NCBI RefSeq assembly: GCF_010501065.1
Contig: NZ_QVMM01000001.1
Coordinates: forward strand, 173,083-237,082
Reading direction: 5' to 3'
Source: Dysgonomonas sp. 216
GTDB lineage: Bacteria > Bacteroidota > Bacteroidia > Bacteroidales > Dysgonomonadaceae
DNA length: 64,000 nt
Positions 44,272-53,572 of this stretch are shown here, one piece after another. The position numbers and the translations under genes were made by a program. Numbering within the stretch: position 1 is the stretch's first letter; each line of letters begins with the position of its first letter. The notes under the pieces were generated by a model. It was not told the DNA's origin and did no database searches. It saw only the letters and a program-made list of their open reading frames with translations.

Positions 44272-45438
44272 TTAATAACTCAACCCCAACTGCCACAACG
44301 GAATAACATTTAAATATCCGCTCTCGATATCGTCTTTTACAATATATCCATTCTCAACCTCCTTAATTTGCTTCTGTCCCTTGTTCTCACCTCCAACCTC
44401 AAAGGTTTTATCATCTATCAAGAAGTCAGCAATAGGCGATGCGAATACATCATGTTTTACTCGCATTTGATTGATAAAGAATGTTTCCCTAATATTTCCA
44501 ATATTGGATGTATCATCGGCAAGATTGTAAATAAGATTGGTATTGTCCAAATATATTTTATCGACTTTACCTAAGCCTCGAACACCACCTGTATTATTTC
44601 TTAGTTGGGCTATCATGCCCGCTTCCTCAATATACAAACAATAGTCTGCGATATTGTTCCGACTTGCAGATAGCATTTCTGCTATCTTACTCATATTAGG
44701 TTTAAATGGTGCACTTTTAGATATAATTGCAAGTAATTGTTTTAACTTCCGTCCTGTTGCCACATTCATATCAGCATACATCGGAATATCATTCTCTAAA
44801 GTTTGATTGATAATTTGCCCCAAACGTAAACCGAAATCTTCTTCCAAGGCAAATGGATAATACCCTGTTTTTAAATAGTCAGAGAAAAGAGGTAGTGGGT
44901 GTTGTACAGGCAATTCAACTTTGTGCTGCAATATTTCCTCTAGCGAGTAGGTTCTTGCAGAAATGCCATGAAACAGTTGCAAATACTCTCGGAAAGATAA
45001 GCCTTGCATGTTGTATATAACAGCCCTACGGCTTAAATCAGAAGCTCCCTTTTTTATATCCAGAACCGAAGAACCTGTAAATACCACATTCAAATCTTTG
45101 TGATAGTCATAAATCAACTTTAATTCCTTTGACCAATCTTTGTATTTATGAATTTCGTCTATAAAAAGGTACTTACCCCCATGCTTAACAAAAGTATCTG
45201 CCAAATCGACAAATCTGTTATCAACAAAATAAAAGTCTTCTGCCGTTACATAAAGCGTTTCGGTTGGGTTAAGATTTTGCTTGATATATTGAAGCACTAA
45301 TGTAGTTTTACCAACACCACGAGGTCCGATAAGGCCTATCATCCTGCTTTTCCAATTTATTTCATCGTACATATATCGAAGAAACTTCGTATCAGTTTCT
45401 TTTATCAGTCTATTGGAATATTCAAATAACTTATCCAT
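44272..45438 (-). CDS. AAA+ ATPase with DUF4143 domain
   Basis: A 388-residue ATP-binding protein: Walker A GPRGVGKTT at residues 38-46, Walker B KYLFIDEIH, sensor FTGSSVL, then a winged-helix region and a C-terminal DUF4143 nuclease-like part (FLIDDKTFEVGGENKG, resembling the PD-(D/E)xK core). Such genes are patchily distributed in Bacteroidota and their role is unsettled. A -7 box and two operator-like repeats lie directly upstream. The DNA is AT-rich. It has no housekeeping partner and was probably acquired horizontally. Confidence 0.88.
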   Translation of the reverse strand: MDKLFEYSNRLIKETDTKFLRYMYDEINWKSRMIGLIGPRGVGKTTLVLQYIKQNLNPTETLYVTAEDFYFVDNRFVDLADTFVKHGGKYLFIDEIHKYKDWSKELKLIYDYHKDLNVVFTGSSVLDIKKGASDLSRRAVIYNMQGLSFREYLQLFHGISARTYSLEEILQHKVELPVQHPLPLFSDYLKTGYYPFALEEDFGLRLGQIINQTLENDIPMYADMNVATGRKLKQLLAIISKSAPFKPNMSKIAEMLSASRNNIADYCLYIEEAGMIAQLRNNTGGVRGLGKVDKIYLDNTNLIYNLADDTSNIGNIRETFFINQMRVKHDVFASPIADFLIDDKTFEVGGENKGQKQIKEVENGYIVKDDIESGYLNVIPLWQLGLSY

Positions 45439-45454
45439 ACTTCTTCCTTTTTTG

Positions 45455-45462
45455 CAAAGATA
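45455..45462 (-). promoter_or_regulatory. -7 promoter box for DUF4143 ATPase
   Basis: Minus-strand TATCTTTG (TAnnTTTG), 16 bp before the ATPase ATG and 9 bp downstream of the operator-like site 1. Confidence 0.5.
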
Positions 45463-45471
45463 GTCATTTTT

Positions 45472-45520
45472 TGCACTTCAATAGTGCATTTTATTTTATT
45501 TTTCGCACTTTCAAGGGGCA
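45472..45520. promoter_or_regulatory. Paired operator-like sites upstream of DUF4143 ATPase
   Basis: Site 1 (45472-45488) is a perfect dyad TGCACT-N5-AGTGCA. Site 2 (45504-45520) is a degenerate version, CGCACTTTCAAGGGGCA. They start 32 bp apart, about three helical turns, at and upstream of the expected polymerase site. The remainder of 45439-45678 has nothing else evident. Confidence 0.5.
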
Positions 45521-45678
45521 TTTATCATTCCAAGTACTAAAATTATTCGTATCTTTTATAAATGCTGAACGACCAAACAGAAAACAGACAATTTTCATGG
45601 TTAAAACATTTAACTTATGCACACCTCAGCGATTCTTCCTTTATTACTCAGTCTTTAATAATTACTGAATACTAGCAA

Positions 45679-47070
45679 TTATTTGCCAATACAGAATTTA
45701 CTGAAAATATTGCCTAAAATTTCATCGGTTGAAATTTGCCCCGTAATCTCGCCCAAATAGTGCATACAGTCGCGGATATCCTGAGAAAGAAAATCGCCCG
45801 ATATACCATTATCAAGCCCTTCTATCACCCGTCTAATAGCAGAAAGGGCATTTTGCAAAGCCTCGTAATGTCGCACATTGGTAACAACAACATCGTTTTC
45901 GCTAAATTCAGGAATATTGGCGGCTTCAACTAAAACATCTTCAAATCCGGAGGTATTTTCCTCATACTTCGCTGAAATAAACACACGCTTCGACACTTCT
46001 GTCTGCAAAAGCTTTTCTTTCGACAAAAGCCGTTCCGGCGAAACCGAATCGACCTTATTAAAAACAAGAATCACGGTTTTACCTTCGGCCTTCGGCAATA
46101 TTTTCTTCGACAAATCGAGTATATGATCGTCCGACGATTGTATATCCACAACCCAAAGAACGATACTAGCCTGATCGAGTTTTTTAAAAGTACGCCCTAT
46201 CCCCAAATTTTCGATTTCGTCGTACGTATCTCGAATACCAGCAGTATCTATCAAACGGAACGATACGCCCTTTATGTTTATAGTATCTTCCACCACATCG
46301 CGGGTTGTTCCATGAATATCAGAGACAATAGCTTTATCCTCGTGCAAAAGCAAGTTCAGCAATGTCGATTTTCCGGCGTTGGTTTCGCCTATTATAGCAA
46401 CAGGAATTCCTGTTTTAATAGCATTTCCTAACGAAAACGAATCCGACAACTTCTTTATGTGCGATTCGATAAGTTTTGCCGCCTGCTTCAAACTATCCCT
46501 GTTAGCAAACTCCACATCTTCTTCCGAAAAATCCAGTTCTAACTCAATCAGAGAAGTAAAATTCAGCAAATCGGTACGCAGTTCTACCAATTTACCACTG
46601 AACCCACCTCGCATTTGATTCATCGCCAAACGATGCGTAGCCGCAGAAGTAGAAGCTATAAGATCGGCAACCGACTCGGCTTGCGATAAATCCATCTTCC
46701 CATTCAGAAAAGCCCGCTGAGTAAATTCGCCGGCAGAAGCCAATCGAGCACCTTTTGTTATTAGCAACTGTAAGATATTCTGTTGTATATATATCGATCC
46801 ATGGCACGATATCTCAACCACATCTTCTCCCGTAAAAGAATACGGAGCCCGAAATATACTAACTAAAACCTCATCCAGAACAGCATCCTCTTTTTTAATA
46901 TACCCAAAGTGGATAGTATTGGCCTTTTGATCCTTTAACAGTTTGCCTGTTGTATGATTAAACACAGTATCGACAAGTTCAATAGCCCCTTTTCCCGACA
47001 CCCGAACAACCGCTATTCCCCCTACGCCCGCAGCCGTAGATATGGCTACAATAATATCTGAATAATTCAT
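45679..47070 (-). CDS. mnmE: tRNA uridine-5-carboxymethylaminomethyl modification GTPase MnmE
   Basis: With MnmG this GTPase modifies the wobble uridine of several tRNAs. The 463-residue protein has the N-terminal folate-binding domain (ATAAGVGGIAVVRVSG), a helical domain, the inserted G domain (G1 GETNAGKSTLLN, G3 DTAGIRDT, G4 NKVD) and the invariant C-terminal CIGK with the catalytic Cys. mnmG is not in the window. It stands alone, with 240-bp and 358-bp gaps on either side. Confidence 0.97.
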   Translation of the reverse strand: MNYSDIIVAISTAAGVGGIAVVRVSGKGAIELVDTVFNHTTGKLLKDQKANTIHFGYIKKEDAVLDEVLVSIFRAPYSFTGEDVVEISCHGSIYIQQNILQLLITKGARLASAGEFTQRAFLNGKMDLSQAESVADLIASTSAATHRLAMNQMRGGFSGKLVELRTDLLNFTSLIELELDFSEEDVEFANRDSLKQAAKLIESHIKKLSDSFSLGNAIKTGIPVAIIGETNAGKSTLLNLLLHEDKAIVSDIHGTTRDVVEDTINIKGVSFRLIDTAGIRDTYDEIENLGIGRTFKKLDQASIVLWVVDIQSSDDHILDLSKKILPKAEGKTVILVFNKVDSVSPERLLSKEKLLQTEVSKRVFISAKYEENTSGFEDVLVEAANIPEFSENDVVVTNVRHYEALQNALSAIRRVIEGLDNGISGDFLSQDIRDCMHYLGEITGQISTDEILGNIFSKFCIGK

Positions 47071-47428
47071 CTTTTATCCATTTAAGGCACTAAACCTATT
47101 GTTTTTAAAACACGTTAACTATAAAACAGATGTCTTAAATACAGAAAATCCGACATGAAGGAATTCAGAATTTCTGTCAGTAAGAAAATCAAAGTTAATA
47201 ATATTTCTCCATTAGATAAGCTTTTATTTTTCGTCCCAATCTAAAACAGACAACAAACTTATCCGTTTATTATCAGAGCAATTGTAGAATATTGATATAC
47301 ACCAGCGAACAATTTATAATATTTTTTGTTATATATTAACAAAAGCTAAAAAAAAGGGAATAAAACCAAAACAAATAATTACTTTTGTCGTTATTAATTG
47401 GAGAGGAACAATTTTTCATACCAAAATC
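47071..47428. promoter_or_regulatory. Divergent region mnmE / thioredoxin-fold lipoprotein with -7 box
   Basis: 358 bp without a gene. Plus-strand TACTTTTG at 47380-47387 (TAnnTTTG) is 42 bp before the lipoprotein ATG. A near-match TAGGTTTA faces mnmE. Nothing else recognised. Confidence 0.4.
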
Positions 47429-48526
47429 ATGCTCAATTTAAAAAACATAGGGGTTATCTTGCTTGCTTCAATCTTCTTACTATTTAGCTGTAAGGAAGAG
47501 GATAAAAGTACATTTAAAATAGAAGGAAAGTTATCGAACCTCAATGCTCCATACTTTTTTCTGGTGATGGAATCGCCTGACTCTTTAATAGTTGACACAA
47601 TCCGCATAGACGAACACGGCGTTTTTTCGCATGAAGGAAAAGTTGACACACTAACTATTGCCTCGTTATACTTCGACAAAAAAGCATGGTCCACCTCTGT
47701 ATTTTTGGATAAAGGATGGGATGTTAATATCGATGGCAACATCAATTATTCCGATCTGATAACCGTAAACGGAGGAAATGTAAATGACGACCTGACAGCT
47801 TTCAAAAAAGAAAACGAACAGCTGCTCAAAATCCGTACCGAATTACTTCTGAAAATAAAGGATGCCGCTAATGTAGATATGTTCCAAAATTATAACGCCG
47901 AATTAAAAAATATAGAGTTCGATTTAATAAACAAAGCAAAATCTTACGTCGAAAAAAATCCGGATAAAGTAGCCAGTGTTATTCTTATTCAAGACTTTCT
48001 GAAAAGCAACATTTCGCTTAGCGATCTTGACAAATTATTAGGATCGTTAGAAGGGGCTGCCGTAGATTTTCCGCTGACACAAGACCTGAAAAAACAAAAC
48101 ACAAGAACCAGATTATCGCAAGTTGGAGCAATAGCACCCGATTTCACTTTGAAGAACGGAGAAAAAGAATTCGACCTTCGCAAATACAAAGGAAAATACA
48201 TATACCTGACTTTTGTGGCACAAGACGGCGAAGTATATAAAGAGCGTATACCATACATGATAGACGCTTACAAAAAGCTAAAAAACAAAGACACCGAATT
48301 TATATCTATTGTTATAGATTATAAGGATGAGAACACCCCCGATTCTATTAAATGGCCTGTTTTTTACGACAACAAAGGGTGGGCTTCTCAGGCCGTTAAT
48401 CTATACAATATCTCCGAATTACCTTATGGTATTTTAATTTCACCGAAAGGATGGATTCTCGAAAGAGGAATATTAGCTCCAGAATTATCAGAAAAGATAC
48501 AGGACTTACAAAAAGACAAAAAGTAA
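47429..48526 (+). CDS. Thioredoxin-fold lipoprotein lacking the CxxC motif
   Basis: A 365-residue lipoprotein with signal MLNLKNIGVILLASIFLLFSC followed by KEED. An N-terminal DUF4369-like beta domain (FKIEGKLSNLNAPYFFL...) is followed by a helical linker and an AhpC/TlpA-type thioredoxin fold (APDFTLKNGEKEFDLRKYKGKYIYLTF ... SELPYGILISPKGWIL). Where TlpA/ResA proteins have WCxxC this one reads AQDGE (residues 264-268), so no redox Cys is present and the only Cys in the protein is the lipidated one. The cis-Pro loop (ELPYGI) persists. It may bind rather than reduce substrates. Confidence 0.8.
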   Translation: MLNLKNIGVILLASIFLLFSCKEEDKSTFKIEGKLSNLNAPYFFLVMESPDSLIVDTIRIDEHGVFSHEGKVDTLTIASLYFDKKAWSTSVFLDKGWDVNIDGNINYSDLITVNGGNVNDDLTAFKKENEQLLKIRTELLLKIKDAANVDMFQNYNAELKNIEFDLINKAKSYVEKNPDKVASVILIQDFLKSNISLSDLDKLLGSLEGAAVDFPLTQDLKKQNTRTRLSQVGAIAPDFTLKNGEKEFDLRKYKGKYIYLTFVAQDGEVYKERIPYMIDAYKKLKNKDTEFISIVIDYKDENTPDSIKWPVFYDNKGWASQAVNLYNISELPYGILISPKGWILERGILAPELSEKIQDLQKDKK

Positions 48527-48600
48527 GCAATAAAATTTATTTTCCCGCTTTTTCTTTATACTTTAGTGTCCGATTCTCAAAAAAAAACCGAAATAATAAG

Positions 48601-50142
48601 ATGCTTGTAAAGGTTTTCGGAGCAGCAGTTCAAGGAATTAATGCAACTCTAATAACTATTGAAGTAAATTGCTCGAAAGGTATAAAATTTATGCTTGTCG
48701 GGTTGCCCGACGCATCGGTTAAAGAAAGCCACGAGAGAATTATTTCAGCACTTCAGATAAACGGATATAAGTTTCCCCGCCAACAAATTGTTATAAACAT
48801 GTCGCCTGCCGACATAAAAAAAGAAGGATCGGCATACGACCTACCTTTAGCCATAGGCATTATGGCTGCATCGGGCGGCATTACAACAGAAAAAATAGAG
48901 CAATACATTATAATGGGAGAATTATCGCTCGACGGAAGCATTTTGCCAATAAAGGGAGCGCTACCAATAGCCATAAAAGCAAGGGAAGACGGATTTAAAG
49001 GAATAATACTGCCTCATAAAAACGCAAAAGAAGCAGCAGTTGTTAACAATTTGGATGTATACGGAGTAAATAACATTTGCGAAGTAATTGATTTTTTTAA
49101 CAACCAAAAAGAGCTGGAAACAACAAATATTGACACCCGTAACGAATTTTACAGACAACATCAAATATTCGATTTTGACTTTACCGATGTAAAAGGACAA
49201 GAAAATGTAAAACGAGCATTGGAAGTTGCCGCTGCCGGCGGACACAATATAATAATGATAGGTCCTCCGGGGGCAGGAAAATCCATGATGGCAAAACGTA
49301 TGCCTTCTATACTTCCACCATTTACATTACACGAAGCCCTCGAAACGACCAAAATACACAGCGTAGCCGGAAAAACAGGAACCGATACATCTTTGATGAC
49401 ACAACGCCCTTTCCGATGTCCGCACCATACCATTTCGGATGCAGCAATGGTTGGCGGAGGCACTTATCCTCAACCGGGAGAAATAAGTCTTGCTCACAAC
49501 GGGGTACTCTTTCTTGACGAACTACCGGAGTTTAACCGAAGTGTATTAGAGGTTATGAGGCAACCACTTGAAGACAGAAAAATAAGTATATCGCGGTCGA
49601 AATTCACAGTAGAATATCCTGCCAGTTTTATGTTGGTAGCCTCTATGAATCCCTGTCCGTGTGGCTATTACAATCACCCAGAAAAGACCTGTACCTGCAG
49701 CGAAGGCATAGTACAGCGCTATTTGAATAAAATATCGGGCCCACTACTCGATCGTATCGATATACATATCGAAATTATCCCTGTACCTTTCGAAAAAATA
49801 TCAGACAAAAACATGTCTGAAAAAAGCGAAGCAATAAGGGAAAGAGTTATAAAAGCGCGCGAAATACAAGCCGAACGTTTTAAAGACGAAGAAGGAGTTT
49901 ACTGTAATGCCCAAATGAGCTCCAGATTATTAAACAAATACGCGCTTCCTGACGAGGCAGGACTTCAATTACTGAAAACGGCCATGAACAGGTTTAATCT
50001 GTCGGCCAGAGCTTATGACAGAATATTGAAAGTAGCCCGAACCATAGCTGATATTGACAACTCGGAAAAAGTAGAATCAAGACACTTAGCCGAAGCAATA
50101 AATTACAGAAATCTCGACAGAGAAACATGGGCTAGCAAATAA
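48601..50142 (+). CDS. YifB/ComM family Mg-chelatase-like AAA+ ATPase
   Basis: A 513-residue ATPase starting at ATG 48601 (MLVKVFGAAVQGINA); a TTG/ATG frame upstream overlaps the lipoprotein gene and is rejected. Domains: N-terminal ChlI-like part (AYDLPLAIGIMAA), AAA+ core with Walker A GPPGAGKSMMAK and Walker B LFLDELPEF, the family motif NPCPCGYY with further Cys, and a C-terminal Mg_chelatase domain. ComM-type helicases promote branch migration during natural transformation; a role in DNA uptake here is inference. It may be co-transcribed with the downstream DUF4254 gene (29 bp). Confidence 0.92.
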   Translation: MLVKVFGAAVQGINATLITIEVNCSKGIKFMLVGLPDASVKESHERIISALQINGYKFPRQQIVINMSPADIKKEGSAYDLPLAIGIMAASGGITTEKIEQYIIMGELSLDGSILPIKGALPIAIKAREDGFKGIILPHKNAKEAAVVNNLDVYGVNNICEVIDFFNNQKELETTNIDTRNEFYRQHQIFDFDFTDVKGQENVKRALEVAAAGGHNIIMIGPPGAGKSMMAKRMPSILPPFTLHEALETTKIHSVAGKTGTDTSLMTQRPFRCPHHTISDAAMVGGGTYPQPGEISLAHNGVLFLDELPEFNRSVLEVMRQPLEDRKISISRSKFTVEYPASFMLVASMNPCPCGYYNHPEKTCTCSEGIVQRYLNKISGPLLDRIDIHIEIIPVPFEKISDKNMSEKSEAIRERVIKAREIQAERFKDEEGVYCNAQMSSRLLNKYALPDEAGLQLLKTAMNRFNLSARAYDRILKVARTIADIDNSEKVESRHLAEAINYRNLDRETWASK

Positions 50143-50171
50143 AAAAACACGATTAATAATAAATACATCTT

Positions 50172-50783
50172 ATGAAATTTACAGAATTAAGCAACTCAAT
50201 ATTCGATCAAGTGATAAAAGATTATCACATCGCCAACAATGTAGATACTCCTATCAACAATCCATATACAATTCCGGCTATCGAATATTATCTCTATTTA
50301 AAAAACTGGATCGACACAGTTCAGTGGCATCTCGAAGATATCATTCGGGACCCGGATATTGATCCCGTAAATGCATTGCAAATAAAACGCCGTATCGACA
50401 AATCGAACCAAGACCGCACCGATCTTGTGGAAATGATAGACAGTTACTTTCTTGATAAATATAAGGAAGTAAAAGTTCGGGAAAATGCTAATATAAACAC
50501 CGAAAGTCCGGCTTGGGCTATCGACCGTTTATCAATTCTTGCACTTAAAATATACCACATGAACCAAGAAGTTATCCGTACAGACATTGACGATAACCAG
50601 AAAAAAGACAGACAAAAGAAACTTGACATTTTATTAGAACAACGTACCGATTTATCAACAGCCATCGAAGAGTTGCTTTCCGATATAGAAAGTGGCAATA
50701 AATACATGAAAGTGTATAAACAAATGAAAATGTATAACGATCCTACTCTCAACCCGATATTATACGACAAATCGAAAAAATAA
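50172..50783 (+). CDS. DUF4254 protein
   Basis: A 203-residue soluble helical protein without signal peptide. The pattern (YYLYLKNWIDTVQWHLEDIIRDPDI, RIDKSNQDRTDLVE, SPAWAIDRLSILALKIYHM) matches the DUF4254 family of Bacteroidota, usually next to lipopolysaccharide glycosyltransferases, as here (GT9 gene 36 bp downstream). Function unknown; association with LPS core assembly is inferred from context only. Confidence 0.8.
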   Translation: MKFTELSNSIFDQVIKDYHIANNVDTPINNPYTIPAIEYYLYLKNWIDTVQWHLEDIIRDPDIDPVNALQIKRRIDKSNQDRTDLVEMIDSYFLDKYKEVKVRENANINTESPAWAIDRLSILALKIYHMNQEVIRTDIDDNQKKDRQKKLDILLEQRTDLSTAIEELLSDIESGNKYMKVYKQMKMYNDPTLNPILYDKSKK

Positions 50784-50819
50784 ACACTCAGTATAAGCAC
50801 AAATAAAAACTACAGTTAA

Positions 50820-51848
50820 ATGTCAAGAGTATTAGTAACCCGAATTTCGTCGTTTGGAGATGTTGCTCTTTTGGTTCCGGTAATATACTCGGTTGCCGCA
50901 ATGTATCCCCACGACAGATTTGTTGTTTTAACCAGAAAGTCTTTCGCTCCTTTATTCGAAAATCTAGGCTTTAACATCAGCACAAAAAGCTTCGATATGT
51001 CAAAACACAGGAGCTTTTTCGGGCTTTTACGTTTAATCCGATCGGTTTCGATCGACCATTTTTCATATGTTGCCGATATGCACGATGTTTTAAGAACAAG
51101 TGTGCTTCGCAAGGCAATGTGGCTTCAGGGGAAAAAAGTTGCACACATAGATAAGGGGAAACATGACAAAAACAACCTGATAAAAAACAAAACGCTTACC
51201 CATCCGCTAAAATCAACAATAGAACGTTATAGCGAGGTTTTCGAGCGATTAGGGTTTCCCTTCGAGATGTCTTTCACTCATTTTTTCGAATTCAGAGAAA
51301 GGTCGTTATATCCTTTACGCTCGCTTGTTTCGGAAAAACAGGGAAAATGGATTGGGATAGCACCGTTTTCGAAACACAATGAAAAAATTTATCCTTTAAA
51401 AAAGATGGAGAATATAATAAAACTCCTGTCTTCGAATCCCGAAAATAACTTATTCCTGTTTGGCGCCGGCAAAGCAGAACGTGCCATATTAGACAAATGG
51501 GTCGAAAAATATCCCAGAGCTATTAATGTATCGGGAAAACTGCCACTCGATCTTGAACTTTTATTAATATCATACCTTGATGTTATGCTCTCTATGGATT
51601 CGGCCAATATGCATCTCGCATCATTGGTAGAAGTTCCGGTTGTTTCTGTTTGGGGTGCGACACACCCGTATTTAGGATTTTATGGATATAATCAGGATTT
51701 TGACAATGCTATTCAGGCCGATTTATCATGCCGTCCATGTTCAGTATTCGGAGACGTACCCTGTTTCCGAAAAGATTACGCTTGCATGAATATGATAGAC
51801 GAATCGACAATTATAAAAAAAGTAGAGCAAATATTAAACAAACAATGA
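50820..51848 (+). CDS. GT9 glycosyltransferase (heptosyltransferase-like)
   Basis: A 342-residue GT-B enzyme of family 9, which transfers ADP-heptose or related sugars to LPS inner core. Signatures: SRVLVTRISSFGDVALLVPVI at the N-terminus (GD loop), then the C-terminal donor site with LFGAGKAE and LLLISYLDVMLSMDSANMHLASL, and WGATHPYLGF. It acts at the cytoplasmic face of the inner membrane. Its stop overlaps the following GT4 gene by 4 bp (ATGA), so the two are coupled. Confidence 0.92.
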   Translation: MSRVLVTRISSFGDVALLVPVIYSVAAMYPHDRFVVLTRKSFAPLFENLGFNISTKSFDMSKHRSFFGLLRLIRSVSIDHFSYVADMHDVLRTSVLRKAMWLQGKKVAHIDKGKHDKNNLIKNKTLTHPLKSTIERYSEVFERLGFPFEMSFTHFFEFRERSLYPLRSLVSEKQGKWIGIAPFSKHNEKIYPLKKMENIIKLLSSNPENNLFLFGAGKAERAILDKWVEKYPRAINVSGKLPLDLELLLISYLDVMLSMDSANMHLASLVEVPVVSVWGATHPYLGFYGYNQDFDNAIQADLSCRPCSVFGDVPCFRKDYACMNMIDESTIIKKVEQILNKQ

Positions 51849-52969
51849 AAATAGCGATACTTTCACCTTTTTATCCTTTCCGTGGCGGATTGGCACAACT
51901 GAATGCCCGTTTGTATACCGAATTAAGCAAGAATAACGAGGTGAAAGCATTTACATTTACAACATTATACCCAGATTTGCTGTTTCCGGGTAAAACTCAA
52001 TTTGTAACGGAAGACGACACTGCTACAGTTATCGACAGTATCAGAATTCTGAGTAGTATCAATCCGTTCACGTATATAAAAACAGCTAAAGCCATAAATA
52101 AATATTCGCCCGATATACTTATCATTCCTTATTGGATGTCGTTTTTTGCTCCGGCTTATGGAACCGTTTGTCGTTTTATCAATAAAAAAACAAAAGTTAT
52201 ATCGCTTGTTCACAACGCCATATCGCACGAACGTGTTTTTATGGAAAAACAACTTGCAAAATATTTTCTTAAACGCTGCGATGCCTTTTTAGTGATGAGC
52301 GAACCTGTAAAAAAAGATTTACAGACACTATGCAGCCACACACCTATACTGCAGCTGCCACACCCTATTTACGATCATTATAAAGAAACATTCGACAGGG
52401 AAGAAGCTTGTAAACAACTCGACATAAAACCTGACAAAAAGAACCTGTTGTTTTTTGGCTTCATACGAGACTATAAAGGATTAGATTTACTTATCGAGGC
52501 AACAAACCATCTGACCGACGAATACCAACTGATTATTGCAGGAGAGAGTTATGGCAGTTTCGACAAATACGCACAACTTATCGAAAAATCGAAACTGAAA
52601 GATAATATTATCGTTTTCGAACAATATATAAATGACGACATGGTCACAACCCTGTTTTCGGCTGCAGATGTACTGGTTTTACCTTATCGGTCGGCAACAC
52701 AAAGCGGAGTTGTAGCCTTAGCTTATCAGCTCGAAACACCTATGGTAGCAACAAACGTTGGAGCTTTGGGCGAGACTGTACGCGAAGCAAATACAGGTAT
52801 TGTTGTAGAAAACCCCAATCCGGAAGAAATAGCAAACGGTATAATTGAATTTTTCGAGAGTAACAAACAAGCCGAATTTATAGATAATATCTTATCCGAA
52901 AAAGAACGCTTATCGTGGAAAACGTTTACCTCGAAAGTCGAAGCGTTTATTTCAGAACCGAAAAAGTAA
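51845..52969 (+). CDS. GT4 family glycosyltransferase
   Basis: A 374-residue GT-B enzyme beginning at ATG 51845 (MKIAILSPFYPFRGGLAQLNARL), coupled to the GT9 gene by a 4-bp overlap; a longer frame inside the GT9 gene is rejected. The GT4 donor region is clear: LLFFGFIRDYKGLDLLIEA, AADVLVLPYRSATQSGVVALAYQLETPMVATNVGALGE with the E-x7-E type motif, and NPEEIANGI. It probably adds a sugar to LPS or another surface glycan; sugar unknown. Confidence 0.92.
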   Translation: MKIAILSPFYPFRGGLAQLNARLYTELSKNNEVKAFTFTTLYPDLLFPGKTQFVTEDDTATVIDSIRILSSINPFTYIKTAKAINKYSPDILIIPYWMSFFAPAYGTVCRFINKKTKVISLVHNAISHERVFMEKQLAKYFLKRCDAFLVMSEPVKKDLQTLCSHTPILQLPHPIYDHYKETFDREEACKQLDIKPDKKNLLFFGFIRDYKGLDLLIEATNHLTDEYQLIIAGESYGSFDKYAQLIEKSKLKDNIIVFEQYINDDMVTTLFSAADVLVLPYRSATQSGVVALAYQLETPMVATNVGALGETVREANTGIVVENPNPEEIANGIIEFFESNKQAEFIDNILSEKERLSWKTFTSKVEAFISEPKK

Positions 52970-52975
52970 ACTTCT

Positions 52976-53512
52976 CTATAAAAACATATTACACCAATCA
53001 ATAAACTGGTTAGCCGACCGTTCTCCAAATTTATTCATTCCTTTTATTATTTTATCTACATCCTTTTCTGTATCCAGATGGGTTTTGGAGAAAAAACAAT
53101 CGGCAAAACAGATAACTTGCTCCTCGATACTTACAGGAAACATATTGCGGTGAGGAATTGGCAATTGTTGCTCTATAATTTCCTCTTTTGTTAAGCCTGC
53201 ACCGGTATGGCGTTCACACACGAGGCCGTGACGATGAAAGCCTTCTTTATCGAGCAATTCCCGTCCTAAATAACCATGAGCGATATAAGGAAAATCTCCG
53301 AAGCAGAAAATAGCAGGAGCATTTGTCATAAAAATACCTATGTCGTGCAACATCGCCGCTTCGCTTACAAATTGTTCATCAATATTTAATTCAGGATGAT
53401 TACGGGCAATATTCAAAGCCTTATTGGTAACCAATGTACTGTGCGTTATAAGAATATTATAAAGCTGAGTATCTTGGGCATAATATTTATGTATAATCTC
53501 TATCGCATTCAT
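52976..53512 (-). CDS. HD-domain hydrolase
   Basis: A 178-residue metal-dependent phosphohydrolase of the HD superfamily. Ligands: His24 (ITHSTLV), HDIG with the HD pair in AAMLHDIGIF, then His residues in IAHGYLG and CERHTGAG. Members hydrolyse nucleotides or phosphorylated metabolites; this short single-domain form resembles predicted phosphohydrolases with an uncertain substrate. It converges with the GT4 gene (6 bp between stops) and is divergent from the muramidase gene. Confidence 0.87.
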   Translation of the reverse strand: MNAIEIIHKYYAQDTQLYNILITHSTLVTNKALNIARNHPELNIDEQFVSEAAMLHDIGIFMTNAPAIFCFGDFPYIAHGYLGRELLDKEGFHRHGLVCERHTGAGLTKEEIIEQQLPIPHRNMFPVSIEEQVICFADCFFSKTHLDTEKDVDKIIKGMNKFGERSANQFIDWCNMFL

Positions 53513-53572
53513 TTTCTTCGTAAATTTACAAGTGAATTATTACTTTATACAAAGTAAACAAATAAGTTAGAA

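Noticed and set aside
47161..47260. Possible fifth copy of the two-box repeat (TTTCTGTCAG ... )
   Set aside because: Only a partial TGTCAG match; no ATTGTCAGG core and no dyad at the fixed distance.
48451..48600. Longer yifB start inside the thioredoxin-fold lipoprotein gene
   Set aside because: The YifB family begins at MLVKVFGAAVQG (48601); the upstream frame is a shadow of the preceding gene.
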